From assembly GCA_964353405.1 (NCBI GenBank), contig CAYGWJ010000165.1, forward strand, positions 1 to 5,799: a DNA stretch of 5,799 nucleotides, written 5' to 3'. The notes under the pieces are model-generated. The model ran no database searches and was not told where the DNA came from. It saw only the letters and a program-made list of their open reading frames with translations. The translations under genes were made by a program, and so were the position numbers. Positions 1-5,387 of the stretch are shown piece after piece (the first letter of the stretch is position 1; each line of letters opens with the position of its first letter). The DNA is from JBGLNJ01 sp964353405. Lineage in GTDB: Bacteria; Chloroflexota; Anaerolineae; Fen-1058.

Positions 1-1505
1 GCAGGCTGCGCAGCTCGAACGGCTGCCAGCGCGTCAATTCGTCCCCAGCCGTAAACGTTGTTGGGAATGGATGCGGATGTGTCGCCGCCACAGGCTTGCG
101 TTGTGGTCAGGTGAACGGCGGTGCTGGTGATGACTTGTTCCGTCGCCGCAAGATTGCCCATCAGGCCGGGCGCCGCTGACCAGATCAAAGCAAATACCCC
201 GGCCACGTGCGGTGTGGCCATCGAGGTGCCGCTAAGGTAGCTCCACGAATTGGTCGGGTAAGTAGAGCGCACGTTCGCGCCCGGCGCGCTGATGTCTGGC
301 TTGCGGCGATTGCTGCCATCGGATGTGACCGGTCCTCGACTTGAAAAGCCGGCGATCGCGTCGGTCGAGTCCGTTGCACCGACGGTGAACGCGCTCGCAT
401 AGATGCCGATGGGATCGCGGACGGTGCTGCAGCTCGGCCCCGCATTCTGCGCCGCGGCTACGACCTCAATCCCGGCGGAGCGAACATGGTCCACCACGGT
501 CTTGAGCGCCAGCGCGTCGCAGCCTTCAGACGGGGGACAACTCCACGAATTACTGACGACGGCGGGTGCAAGCGAGGGGACGCCCTGCGTGATGGCGCTC
601 CCGCCGATGGGATAGGGCGCAAGAAAGAATTCAAAGCATTCCGTGTAGCTGGCCGGCGTGCCGTTGCCATAATTGTCCATGTCGCGGCAGCCGATCCATT
701 GTGCGCCGGGCGCCATGCCAACCTGGTTGCCCGCGCCGTCGTCGCCCACCATCGTCCCCATCGTGTGCGTGCCATGCCCGTGGGCGTCGCACGGCGCCGG
801 CGAGTTGTTGGGGCACGGACTGAACGCCGTGGTGTGGATGGCGTCATGCCAGTTGTAATCGTGCGTGACCGTGATGCCATTCCAGCCGCGATAGTGCGGC
901 TTGAGCGCCGGGTGATCCCACTGGTAGCCTGTATCCTGCCCGGCCACCACAACGCCCTGCCCTGTGTAACCCATCGCCCACACCGCCGGGGCGTTCACCT
1001 TCTGGATGTTCCATTCGACGGTGGAGGGAGATTGGGGATTGGGGATTGGGGATTGGAGATTGGAAATTTGAAATTTGAAATTTGAAATTTCCGGATTGGC
1101 TTCGATGCGGGCTACATCGGGACGCGCAGCAAGCTCTAAAACCAGAGTACGGTTCCCTTGCACCTCAATCATGTTGACAATATAAAATGGATGATAGGGT
1201 GCGCCCGCCTGGTCGAGTTCGGCCCGAATCGTCCTTTGGGAACGGAGCGCGGTCTGGCGCAAGGTCTCGTAGACGAATGCGCCCTTGTCGGCTTTTGCGG
1301 GGAGCGACGCGGCGCCGCTCACATCGGCCTGCTCGCGCATGACGACGAGGAAGGACGCCGACGCGCCGCCTTCGGTGGCAGCGAGCACGTATGGTGAAAG
1401 TTGCGCAGGAGGTGATGGCATAGCTGAGGAACGCACGTTGCCCGGGCCAATGCTCGCCACCGTAATTGCTATCGCGAATACTAGATGTCTGAATAAGCAC
1501 TTCAT
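1..1505 (-). CDS. Secreted subtilisin-like serine protease (S8 family, bacillopeptidase F-like), C-terminus off window
   Basis: An endopeptidase made as a secreted pre-pro-enzyme; 501 residues are visible and the frame is still open at the left edge. The start is ATG at 1505-1503, followed by a signal peptide (MKCLFRH, then the core LVFAIAITVASI). Residues about 52-138 look like an I9 propeptide/inhibitor domain ending in RPDVARIEANPE. Residues 140-160 are encoded by a heptamer repeat array, and the mature domain begins near VEWNIQKVNAPAVW (163 on). The catalytic residues are all present: Asp191 in QDTGYQWDHP, His244 in HGHGTHTMGT, oxyanion Asn354 in AAQNAGP and Ser428 in GTSMATPHVAG. YGWGRIDALAAV near 490 marks the usual end of the catalytic domain, so only C-terminal extensions are missing. 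The gene follows nadE by 42 bases on the same strand. No strong ribosome site is seen. Subfamily is inferred from the VEWN-QKVNAP-VW and WDHP motifs. Native substrate unknown. Confidence 0.95.
   Translation of the reverse strand, partial: MKCLFRHLVFAIAITVASIGPGNVRSSAMPSPPAQLSPYVLAATEGGASASFLVVMREQADVSGAASLPAKADKGAFVYETLRQTALRSQRTIRAELDQAGAPYHPFYIVNMIEVQGNRTLVLELAARPDVARIEANPEISNFKFQISNLQSPIPNPQSPSTVEWNIQKVNAPAVWAMGYTGQGVVVAGQDTGYQWDHPALKPHYRGWNGITVTHDYNWHDAIHTTAFSPCPNNSPAPCDAHGHGTHTMGTMVGDDGAGNQVGMAPGAQWIGCRDMDNYGNGTPASYTECFEFFLAPYPIGGSAITQGVPSLAPAVVSNSWSCPPSEGCDALALKTVVDHVRSAGIEVVAAAQNAGPSCSTVRDPIGIYASAFTVGATDSTDAIAGFSSRGPVTSDGSNRRKPDISAPGANVRSTYPTNSWSYLSGTSMATPHVAGVFALIWSAAPGLMGNLAATEQVITSTAVHLTTTQACGGDTSASIPNNVYGWGRIDALAAVRAAQP
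1027..1089. repeat. In-frame array of nine heptamers inside the protease gene
   Basis: Nine uninterrupted 7-base units span exactly 63 bases, which is 21 codons. Read on the plus strand they drift in order: GGAGATT, three GGGGATT, GGAGATT, GGAAATT and three TGAAATT (consensus KGRRATT). Because 21 is divisible by 7 and 3, the translated strand gives a 7-residue peptide period (ISNFKFQ, ISNLQSP, IPNPQSP). The array joins the propeptide to the catalytic domain. It has the form of intergenic short tandem repeats and probably entered or expanded within the gene. Confidence 0.93.
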
Positions 1506-1547
1506 TCTGTCGTTCTTTACACTTGGCTGCCTTTCCAAAATCCGCAA

Positions 1548-2381
1548 TTACACGCCCCAGTCGCGCAGGTAGCGAAAGTCTACGCCCACGGTGCGCGTGC
1601 TGACTTTGGCGATGAGCGGCAGACGGCGCTTGAACGAACTGACGCGCACCATCTTCCACACGCGCTCGACGTAGGCGCGGTCAAAGCCCGCCTCGACGGC
1701 TTCGTCAAGCGAGTAGCGCTCGTCCACCAGCAGGTATAACAGCCGGTCCACCTGCTCGTAGGTGAGGCCCATCTCGCCCTCGTCGGTCTGGCCGGTCCAC
1801 AGGTCAGCCGAAGGCGGCTTGTCAATGATCGGTTGCGGCACGCCGACAGCGGCGGCCAGCTGGCGAATCTGCGTCTTGTAGAGATCGCCCAGCGGGTTGA
1901 CGGCAGAGGCCATATCGCCGAACAGGGTGCCATAGCCGAGCAAGAGTTCCGTCTTGTTGCTCGTTCCGACGGGCAACCCGTTCCATGCGGCGGATTGATC
2001 ATAGAGCACGATCATCCGGGCGCGCGCCATGACATTGCCCCGACGGTTAGAGCTCATGCCGGGGAAGCGCTCGAAAAGCGGCTCGACCATCGGCGTAATG
2101 TCCACTGTTTCACTGGGGAGGTGCAGGGCATCTATCACCCATTGCGCGTGCTCCAGACTGTCGGGCGAGGAGGCGCGATATGGCAGACGAATCGCCAGCA
2201 CGTTTGGCGCGCCGAGCGCCTCAGCCGCCAGAAAGCAAGCGAGCGCGCTGTCAATCCCGCCAGAAAGGTTCACCACCGCGCGCGTGAGGCCCACCTTGCC
2301 GATTTCCTGACGCAAGAACTGGATCAGAATCTTGCGGACGAGGGCGGCGTCCATCAAAAGTTTGCTGACAAGTTCGTCCAT
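1548..2381 (-). CDS. nadE: NAD+ synthetase, short form without a glutaminase domain (EC 6.3.1.5-type core)
   Basis: Catalyses the last step of NAD+ biosynthesis in the cytoplasm: nicotinic acid adenine dinucleotide is adenylylated with ATP and then amidated with ammonia. The 277-residue protein is the synthetase core only. Visible motifs are the ATP-pyrophosphatase loop SGGIDS (40-45), GNVMARARM (115-123), GTSNKTELLLGYGTLFGD (139-156), KTQIRQLA (169-176), KPPSADLWTGQTDEGEMG (188-205) and KRRLP (251-255). All are typical of NadE. The start at 2381 is backed by AAAGGGGTGA about 6 bases upstream, the clearest ribosome site in the operon. The length matches ammonia-dependent NadE; the fused glutamine-dependent form carries an extra nitrilase domain of about 270 residues, which here seems to be the separate gene at 4092-3247. 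The gene lies 29 bases after the TIM-barrel gene and 42 before the protease. Confidence 0.96.
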   Translation of the reverse strand: MDELVSKLLMDAALVRKILIQFLRQEIGKVGLTRAVVNLSGGIDSALACFLAAEALGAPNVLAIRLPYRASSPDSLEHAQWVIDALHLPSETVDITPMVEPLFERFPGMSSNRRGNVMARARMIVLYDQSAAWNGLPVGTSNKTELLLGYGTLFGDMASAVNPLGDLYKTQIRQLAAAVGVPQPIIDKPPSADLWTGQTDEGEMGLTYEQVDRLLYLLVDERYSLDEAVEAGFDRAYVERVWKMVRVSSFKRRLPLIAKVSTRTVGVDFRYLRDWGV

Positions 2382-2387
2382 CGCAGA

Positions 2388-2397
2388 TCACCCCTTT
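2388..2397 (-). promoter_or_regulatory. Ribosome binding site of nadE
   Basis: On the minus strand the bases AAAGGGGTGA lie about 6 bases before the ATG at 2381. This is a good match to the anti-Shine-Dalgarno complement and fixes the nadE start. Confidence 0.7.
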
Positions 2398-2410
2398 CCC
2401 TTCGCCAGGG

Positions 2411-3214
2411 TCACTCGGCCTGCAACAGCTTCCAGATAAATTCCCGGCTCACCTTGATCGCGCCGGGGTTGCGATTAGCGGCCGCTTCCAGCACGCAGAC
2501 TTGCGCCGATGTGCGTTTGAGCTGCGGAATGATCTGCCGCCAATCCGGCGCCGCCGGCGGGTGATGCTCGACCCCGCCGACGACGTCGTGCAAGTGCAGC
2601 ACTTGCATCCGGTTGCCCAAGAGTTCCAGCCAGCGCTCGAGGCTGGGGCGATTTGAGCCGCGCCGTACATCAAACGTCACATAGCAGTCGAGCGCTTGCA
2701 CCAGGCGCGCCATGACCTCGGCATCATTCGTCCCGTGCAAATCGTGCCAGTGCTGAACGTTTTCCAGCGCAATCGCCACGCCGCCGCTGTGCAGCTCGCG
2801 AATGACGGAGGCGATGCCTTCGATCAGCGGAAGATTCATCTTGGGATCGGCACCATACAGATCAAGCCCTTCTTCGTTGTCCAAAATGTCCGTGGGATGG
2901 ACGACGAGAATCTCTGCGCCCAACATCCGCGTCACCTGGCCCTCGACGGACAGCACCTCACGCCTGGCTCGCGCGGAAAACATTTGCGCCGTGTTGAGGA
3001 ACAGCGCGTGAACATCCGTTACCGCCAGCTTGCGGAGCGACAGCTCGCGCGCCAGGTCTTGATAAAAGCTCAACCTGGGCTGGCGTTGAAAGCCATAGGC
3101 TAGCTCGGCTTGCTGCAGGTTCAACTCGATGGCCGTCAGGCCGAGCGAGTGAACTTCGGCAATCGCCGCGCGCGTGTCAAAAGATAGGGAGCCGGTGTTG
3201 ATGGCGAGTTGCAT
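2411..3214 (-). CDS. Sugar phosphate isomerase/epimerase-like TIM-barrel protein (xylose isomerase-like, AP endonuclease 2 fold)
   Basis: A 267-residue protein with the periodic strand-helix pattern and likely metal-binding residues of the xylose-isomerase-like TIM-barrel superfamily. The family acts on sugars, inositols, hydroxypyruvate or abasic DNA, usually through a divalent metal. Candidate ligands at the ends of strands are His69 (VTDVHAL), His106 (LVVHPTD), Glu151 (ALENV), Asp182 (VTFDV), His207/His209 (VLHLHDVVGG) and Glu243 (VLEAA). HLHDVVGGVEHHPPAAPDW resembles the late-barrel motif of this family. The start at 3214 agrees with the first barrel strand (MQLAINTGSL). No convincing Shine-Dalgarno is seen; the 32-base spacer to the amidase stop is mostly heptamer repeat. 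It lies between the two putative halves of the NAD synthetase, which may hint at a linked role, but substrate cannot be read from sequence. Confidence 0.88.
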   Translation of the reverse strand: MQLAINTGSLSFDTRAAIAEVHSLGLTAIELNLQQAELAYGFQRQPRLSFYQDLARELSLRKLAVTDVHALFLNTAQMFSARARREVLSVEGQVTRMLGAEILVVHPTDILDNEEGLDLYGADPKMNLPLIEGIASVIRELHSGGVAIALENVQHWHDLHGTNDAEVMARLVQALDCYVTFDVRRGSNRPSLERWLELLGNRMQVLHLHDVVGGVEHHPPAAPDWRQIIPQLKRTSAQVCVLEAAANRNPGAIKVSREFIWKLLQAE

Positions 3215-3218
3215 GGTT

Positions 3219-3239
3219 GTGTGATGCGTGAAACGTGAT
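3219..3239. repeat. Short ACGTGAW-family heptamer run in the amidase/TIM-barrel spacer
   Basis: Three heptamers (GTGTGAT, GCGTGAA, ACGTGAT on the plus strand) make up 21 of the 32 bases between the amidase stop and the TIM-barrel start. They are the same family as the longer arrays at 4109-4190 and 4585-4651, and they occupy the place where the downstream gene's ribosome site would be expected. Confidence 0.75.
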
Positions 3240-3246
3240 GTTCAAG

Positions 3247-4092
3247 TCACGCAGCACGCAAGATGCGTTCCAGTTCGCGCCGTGTCAGTTCGGGCCGCTC
3301 ATCGCGCAGGAGCGGCAGTCGAGCGCGAGCGCGCCGCAGCGCACTCAGGTCGAGTGTTGTTACCAGAAATGACTCTTCAAAGTACGGCGCCTGGGCGATC
3401 AGTTCGCCGTCCGGGCCAAAGACCGTCGAGCCGCCCCAAAAGTTGACACCGTCCTCAAAGCCCACCCGGTTGACGTGCACCACGAAGCAGCCGAACAGGT
3501 TGGCATAGGCCTGGTTCACCAGCTCCACAAACCGGCTACTGCCCAACTTGCCGCGATGGTCCATCCCACGGCCGGGGCTGGCCGAAGTCAAAAGTAACAA
3601 GTCCGCACCATCAAGCCAGAGCAGGTAAGGCGGGCTGGCATGCCAGAAATCCTCACAGATGAGCAGTCCCGCGCGGCCAAAACGGGTGTCGAACGCGCGC
3701 ACCTCTTCACCCCAGTCAAAGTCGCGGCCCTCGTCGAACATGCCATAGGTGGGCAGGTACACTTTGCGGTGGACGTGAACGATGCGGCCCTGCGCCAGAT
3801 ACACTCCGGCGGTAAAGAGCCGCCCGCGCACATCCCGCTCTGCAAAGCCGACAATCAAATCGAGCTTGTGGCTGGCCTCCAAGAGCGGCACAAAGAGCGG
3901 GTCGCCTGGCAGGCACGCTACCTCGTGCACCAGGTCCTGGAGCATGTAGCCCGTGAGCGACAGTTCGGGAAACACGAGCAGTTGAACACCCTGGCCGGCT
4001 GCCCGCTCGACAAACTCCAGGTGCTTGCCGAGGTTGGCTTGCACGTCGCCCAGGCGTGGCGAGATTTGCGCTAGACCCAAAGTTAGTTTCAT
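3247..4092 (-). CDS. Nitrilase-superfamily amidohydrolase, probable glutaminase subunit for NadE
   Basis: A 281-residue carbon-nitrogen hydrolase. The nitrilase Glu-Lys-Cys triad is visible: Glu43 in VFPELSLTGY, Lys110 in HRKVYLPTYG and Cys146 in LLICEDFW. A fourth acidic residue, Glu121, lies in YGMFDEGRDF. The YG-FDE and ICED-W motifs are those of the N-terminal glutaminase domain of fused glutamine-dependent NAD synthetases, which frees ammonia from glutamine and passes it to the synthetase. Other nitrilase branches such as omega-amidases and carbamoylputrescine amidases fit the motifs less well. With the domain-less nadE two genes downstream, the simplest inference is that this protein feeds ammonia to NadE. 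The start at 4092 places MKLTLGLAQISPRLGD on the expected first strand of the fold. The ribosome site is weak. Membership of the superfamily is secure; the NAD role is inferred. Confidence 0.92.
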   Translation of the reverse strand: MKLTLGLAQISPRLGDVQANLGKHLEFVERAAGQGVQLLVFPELSLTGYMLQDLVHEVACLPGDPLFVPLLEASHKLDLIVGFAERDVRGRLFTAGVYLAQGRIVHVHRKVYLPTYGMFDEGRDFDWGEEVRAFDTRFGRAGLLICEDFWHASPPYLLWLDGADLLLLTSASPGRGMDHRGKLGSSRFVELVNQAYANLFGCFVVHVNRVGFEDGVNFWGGSTVFGPDGELIAQAPYFEESFLVTTLDLSALRRARARLPLLRDERPELTRRELERILRAA

Positions 4093-4108
4093 GGCGTTAC
4101 TCTACTCG

Positions 4109-4190
4109 ACGTGAAACGTGATACGTGATAACGTAATACGTGATGCGTAAAACGTGATACGTAATACGTGATGCGGGTTCTGTGAAGCAG
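4109..4190. repeat. ACGTGAW heptamer array plus 18-base tail, copy A
   Basis: Nine heptamers around the consensus ACGTGAW (variants ACGTAAT and GCGTAAA, one extra A at 4130) run from 4109 to 4172 on the plus strand. A tail, GCGGGTTCTGTGAAGCAG, ends at 4190. The array fills most of the 112-base spacer between the membrane-protein stop and the amidase start. The last 25 bases recur with one mismatch at 4627-4651 in the same orientation, 461 bases away. Confidence 0.9.
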
Positions 4191-4204
4191 TGAATGATGT
4201 GCGC

Positions 4205-4573
4205 TCAGCGCCTTCGGCTTCTACGCGGGCCGCCCCCGAACAAGGCGCGGCCTGCGCGCCCGTACCAGTAATAGGGGTGAGTGTACTTGTACGTTTGGTA
4301 ACGAAAGTGCTGGATAAAGCGGCGCACGTCGCGGACCAGGACGGCCACGACGCCGAGGACCAGGCCGATGCCCATCGCGGCGAGCCACGACACGCTCTCG
4401 GGCAGCCAGCCGCTGGCATAGAGAAATCCGCCCGCCGCGACGAACAGCACGATGATCACGATCTCGCCAGCCAGGTGATTGCGCCGCGAAGGCCCAATGG
4501 GCCAGAAGAACGTGATGCCGAGGGCGGCTAACAAGCAAATGATGCCAACCAATGGATACGATAAAGTAATCAT
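4205..4573 (-). CDS. Small three-helix membrane protein of unknown function
   Basis: I do not recognise this 122-residue protein. Three hydrophobic segments, at about 7-25, 37-54 and 61-80, are long enough to cross the membrane. A basic loop (GPSRRNH) joins the first two. The tail from residue 81 is rich in Arg and aromatic residues (YQTYKYTHPYYWYGR) and ends in GGGPRRSRRR, which suggests a cytoplasmic C-terminus by the positive-inside rule. The start at 4573 is preceded by AAGGAG only 3 bases upstream, somewhat close but plausible. The gene is the most upstream of the minus-strand series, 112 bases from the amidase, and is bracketed by two copies of the ACGTGAW repeat. A hydrophobic pattern kept across the frame together with the ribosome site argues for a real gene. 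Confidence 0.72.
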   Translation of the reverse strand: MITLSYPLVGIICLLAALGITFFWPIGPSRRNHLAGEIVIIVLFVAAGGFLYASGWLPESVSWLAAMGIGLVLGVVAVLVRDVRRFIQHFRYQTYKYTHPYYWYGRAGRALFGGGPRRSRRR

Positions 4574-4584
4574 TCGCTCCTTGA

Positions 4585-4651
4585 TCGTGATCGGTAAAAC
4601 GTGAAACGTGAAACGTGATACGTGATACGTGATGCGTGTTCTGTGAAGCAG
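4585..4651. repeat. ACGTGAW heptamer array plus 18-base tail, copy B
   Basis: Seven units, the first two degenerate (TCGTGAT, CGGTAAA), then ACGTGAA twice and ACGTGAT three times, run to 4633. The tail GCGTGTTCTGTGAAGCAG (4634-4651) matches the tail of copy A apart from one base. It lies just upstream of the membrane-protein gene and would fall in that gene's 5' untranslated region. Confidence 0.9.
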
Positions 4652-4669
4652 ACAGGATAAAGTAGCTTG

Positions 4670-4675
4670 ATTCTA
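4670..4675 (-). promoter_or_regulatory. Possible extended -10 element upstream of the membrane-protein gene
   Basis: The minus strand reads TTTGTGGTAGAAT, which contains TG-N-TAGAAT, an extended -10 box. No good -35 hexamer is found 16-18 bases upstream. A transcript from here would carry repeat copy B in an untranslated leader of about 90 bases. Weak evidence. Confidence 0.25.
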
Positions 4676-4687
4676 CCACAAATAGAC

Positions 4688-4709
4688 AGGCGCGAGAGAA
4701 ATCGCGCCT
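4688..4709. terminator. GC-rich hairpin, possible terminator
   Basis: AGGCGCGA (4688-4695) and TCGCGCCT (4702-4709) form a perfect 8-bp stem around a 6-base loop. The plus strand continues CTGTTTCC and the minus strand continues GTCTATTTG, so neither has a full U-tract. It could be a weak terminator for leftward transcription arriving from the right, or an intergenic structural repeat. Confidence 0.4.
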
Positions 4710-4745
4710 CTGTTTCCTCGGCACACATGACGGCAGGCGCAAGTC

Positions 4746-4794
4746 AGTGGGTAGTGGGCAGTGAACAGTGGGCAGTGGGCAGTGAATAGTGGAC
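4746..4794. repeat. AGTGRRY heptamer array
   Basis: Seven contiguous heptamers on the plus strand: AGTGGGT, AGTGGGC, AGTGAAC, AGTGGGC twice, AGTGAAT and AGTGGAC (49 bases). The period is the same as in the other arrays but the consensus is unrelated. It is intergenic, with no spacer-repeat structure. Confidence 0.92.
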
Positions 4795-4871
4795 GGTCCG
4801 TTGATACCGGTGGTCCAGGCGGTGCTACCGGCGCTGCCCAAATGAGATGCGCAAGGGTATGACGCAAAACT

Positions 4872-4912
4872 GCCGGTCGTAGGACAAGATGGCATCTTGT
4901 CCTACGGCTGGC
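4872..4912. repeat. 41-base near-perfect palindrome
   Basis: A perfect 14-bp inverted repeat (CGTAGGACAAGATG at 4878-4891 and its complement at 4893-4906) with one central base. The arms extend to 20 pairs from 4872 to 4912 if two G-U pairs are allowed, which happens only in RNA copied as the plus strand. On the minus strand the palindrome is followed by AGTTTTGCG, so it could end leftward transcripts from the small gene at 5345-5091. It could equally be a dispersed REP/MITE-like element. Confidence 0.85.
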
Positions 4913-4964
4913 CCGACACTTGTGCGGTGTACCTGATGCGTAACTGAGGATGCGATGTGCGTTA

Positions 4965-4992
4965 TGTAAATATGTAATTCTGTAATTCTGTA
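4965..4992. repeat. Short octamer tandem repeat (TGTAATTC)
   Basis: TGTAAATA, TGTAATTC, TGTAATTC and a partial TGTA follow each other on the plus strand, in an AT-rich patch of an otherwise GC-rich region. No function is suggested by position. Confidence 0.6.
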
Positions 4993-5090
4993 GAGACTGC
5001 AAAACGCATCATTTTCAGGGAAACAATTCTGGCTACGCCTCTGGCGTAAAGGGTGGCGGGTGAGAGGGGCCGGGGACGGGGCCGGCCGGG

Positions 5091-5345
5091 CTATACAGAT
5101 GTTAATGTGCCCGCGCACGTTTGGCAACGCGTGCCGAAAGCCGCCCCAGCTCGATTAGTTATGTCTTGAGGATAGCACGCATTGGCTAATCTGTCAAATG
5201 CTTCGGCCCGCCTGGCGCGTGCTTCACGACCCCATTGGACCAACAGGTACACCGCCCGGCCCAGTTTTGCGCGCCCCTGGTCAGTGCCTTGCTGCAATCC
5301 CAACGCTTGTGTTGCAGGGTGTGTCTGATCTTGACTTGCCATCAT
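5091..5345 (-). CDS. Hypothetical 84-residue soluble protein
   Basis: I do not recognise a family. The frame reads MMASQDQTHPATQALGLQQG, then a probable amphipathic helix with AVYLLVQWGREARARRAEAF, and ends ...TCAGTLTSV. It has no signal peptide or membrane segment; three Cys fall near the end (ANACYPQ and RCQTCAG). The case for a real gene is in its signals: a full GGAGGT (5356-5351) lies 5 bases before the first ATG and 8 before the second, and TTGATC-17-TACACT sits about 45 bases upstream. The second ATG (5342) is therefore as likely a start as the first. The frame stays open for 21 codons upstream to an ATG at 5408, but that start has no ribosome site and would contain the promoter. It is transcribed on its own, about 440 bases before the membrane-protein gene, with the palindrome at 4872-4912 downstream. 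The basic C-terminal half is of ordinary composition and could be chance, so confidence is moderate. Confidence 0.5.
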   Translation of the reverse strand: MMASQDQTHPATQALGLQQGTDQGRAKLGRAVYLLVQWGREARARRAEAFDRLANACYPQDITNRAGAAFGTRCQTCAGTLTSV

Positions 5346-5350
5346 TCGAT

Positions 5351-5356
5351 ACCTCC
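5351..5356 (-). promoter_or_regulatory. Ribosome binding site of the 84-residue ORF
   Basis: The minus strand reads GGAGGT, a perfect Shine-Dalgarno core, followed by ATCGA and tandem ATG codons. It selects the start at 5345 or 5342 over the upstream ATG at 5408. Confidence 0.6.
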
Positions 5357-5387
5357 GTTTCAGATTTGGTTCAACAACCTGAAGGAG

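Larger units (their letters stand above)
4652..5090. other. Gene-free stretch with hairpins and short repeats
   Basis: About 440 bases without a credible gene. It holds a hairpin (4688-4709), a heptamer array (4746-4794), a long palindrome (4872-4912), an octamer repeat (4965-4992) and a small 6-bp stem with the 3-base loop TCT (TACGCC at 5034-5039 with GGCGTA at 5043-5048). Open frames here read through the repeats and start without ribosome sites. Confidence 0.75.

Noticed and set aside
486..1085. 199-residue open frame on the plus strand
   Set aside because: It lies wholly antisense to the protease, whose catalytic motifs are all in the opposite frame. It has no ribosome site and ends inside the heptamer array.
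1027..1089. Frameshift or pseudogene at the heptamer array
   Set aside because: Codon-by-codon reading keeps one frame from the signal peptide through Asp191, His244, Asn354 and Ser428 to the window edge.
1833..2564. 243-residue open frame on the plus strand
   Set aside because: Antisense to nadE and the end of the TIM-barrel gene, both with clear family motifs; the length is explained by high GC.
3640..4074. 144-residue open frame on the plus strand
   Set aside because: Antisense to the amidase; no family features and no ribosome site.
4109..4651. Insertion sequence around the membrane-protein gene
   Set aside because: The flanking copies are direct, not inverted, and the enclosed protein is a small membrane protein without transposase motifs.
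4109..4794. Possible CRISPR array
   Set aside because: The repeats are contiguous 7-base units without unique spacers of 30-40 bases, and no cas gene is present.
4801..4835. Possible hairpin CCGGT / ACCGG
   Set aside because: Only five paired bases around a long loop; expected by chance at this GC content.
4221..4895. 224-residue open frame on the minus strand
   Set aside because: It begins in the palindrome, reads through two heptamer arrays and then overlaps the membrane-protein gene out of frame. Its repetitive peptides come from the DNA repeats.
4673..5002. 109-residue open frame on the minus strand
   Set aside because: It is made largely of the AGTGRRY array, the palindrome and a hairpin, with no ribosome site.
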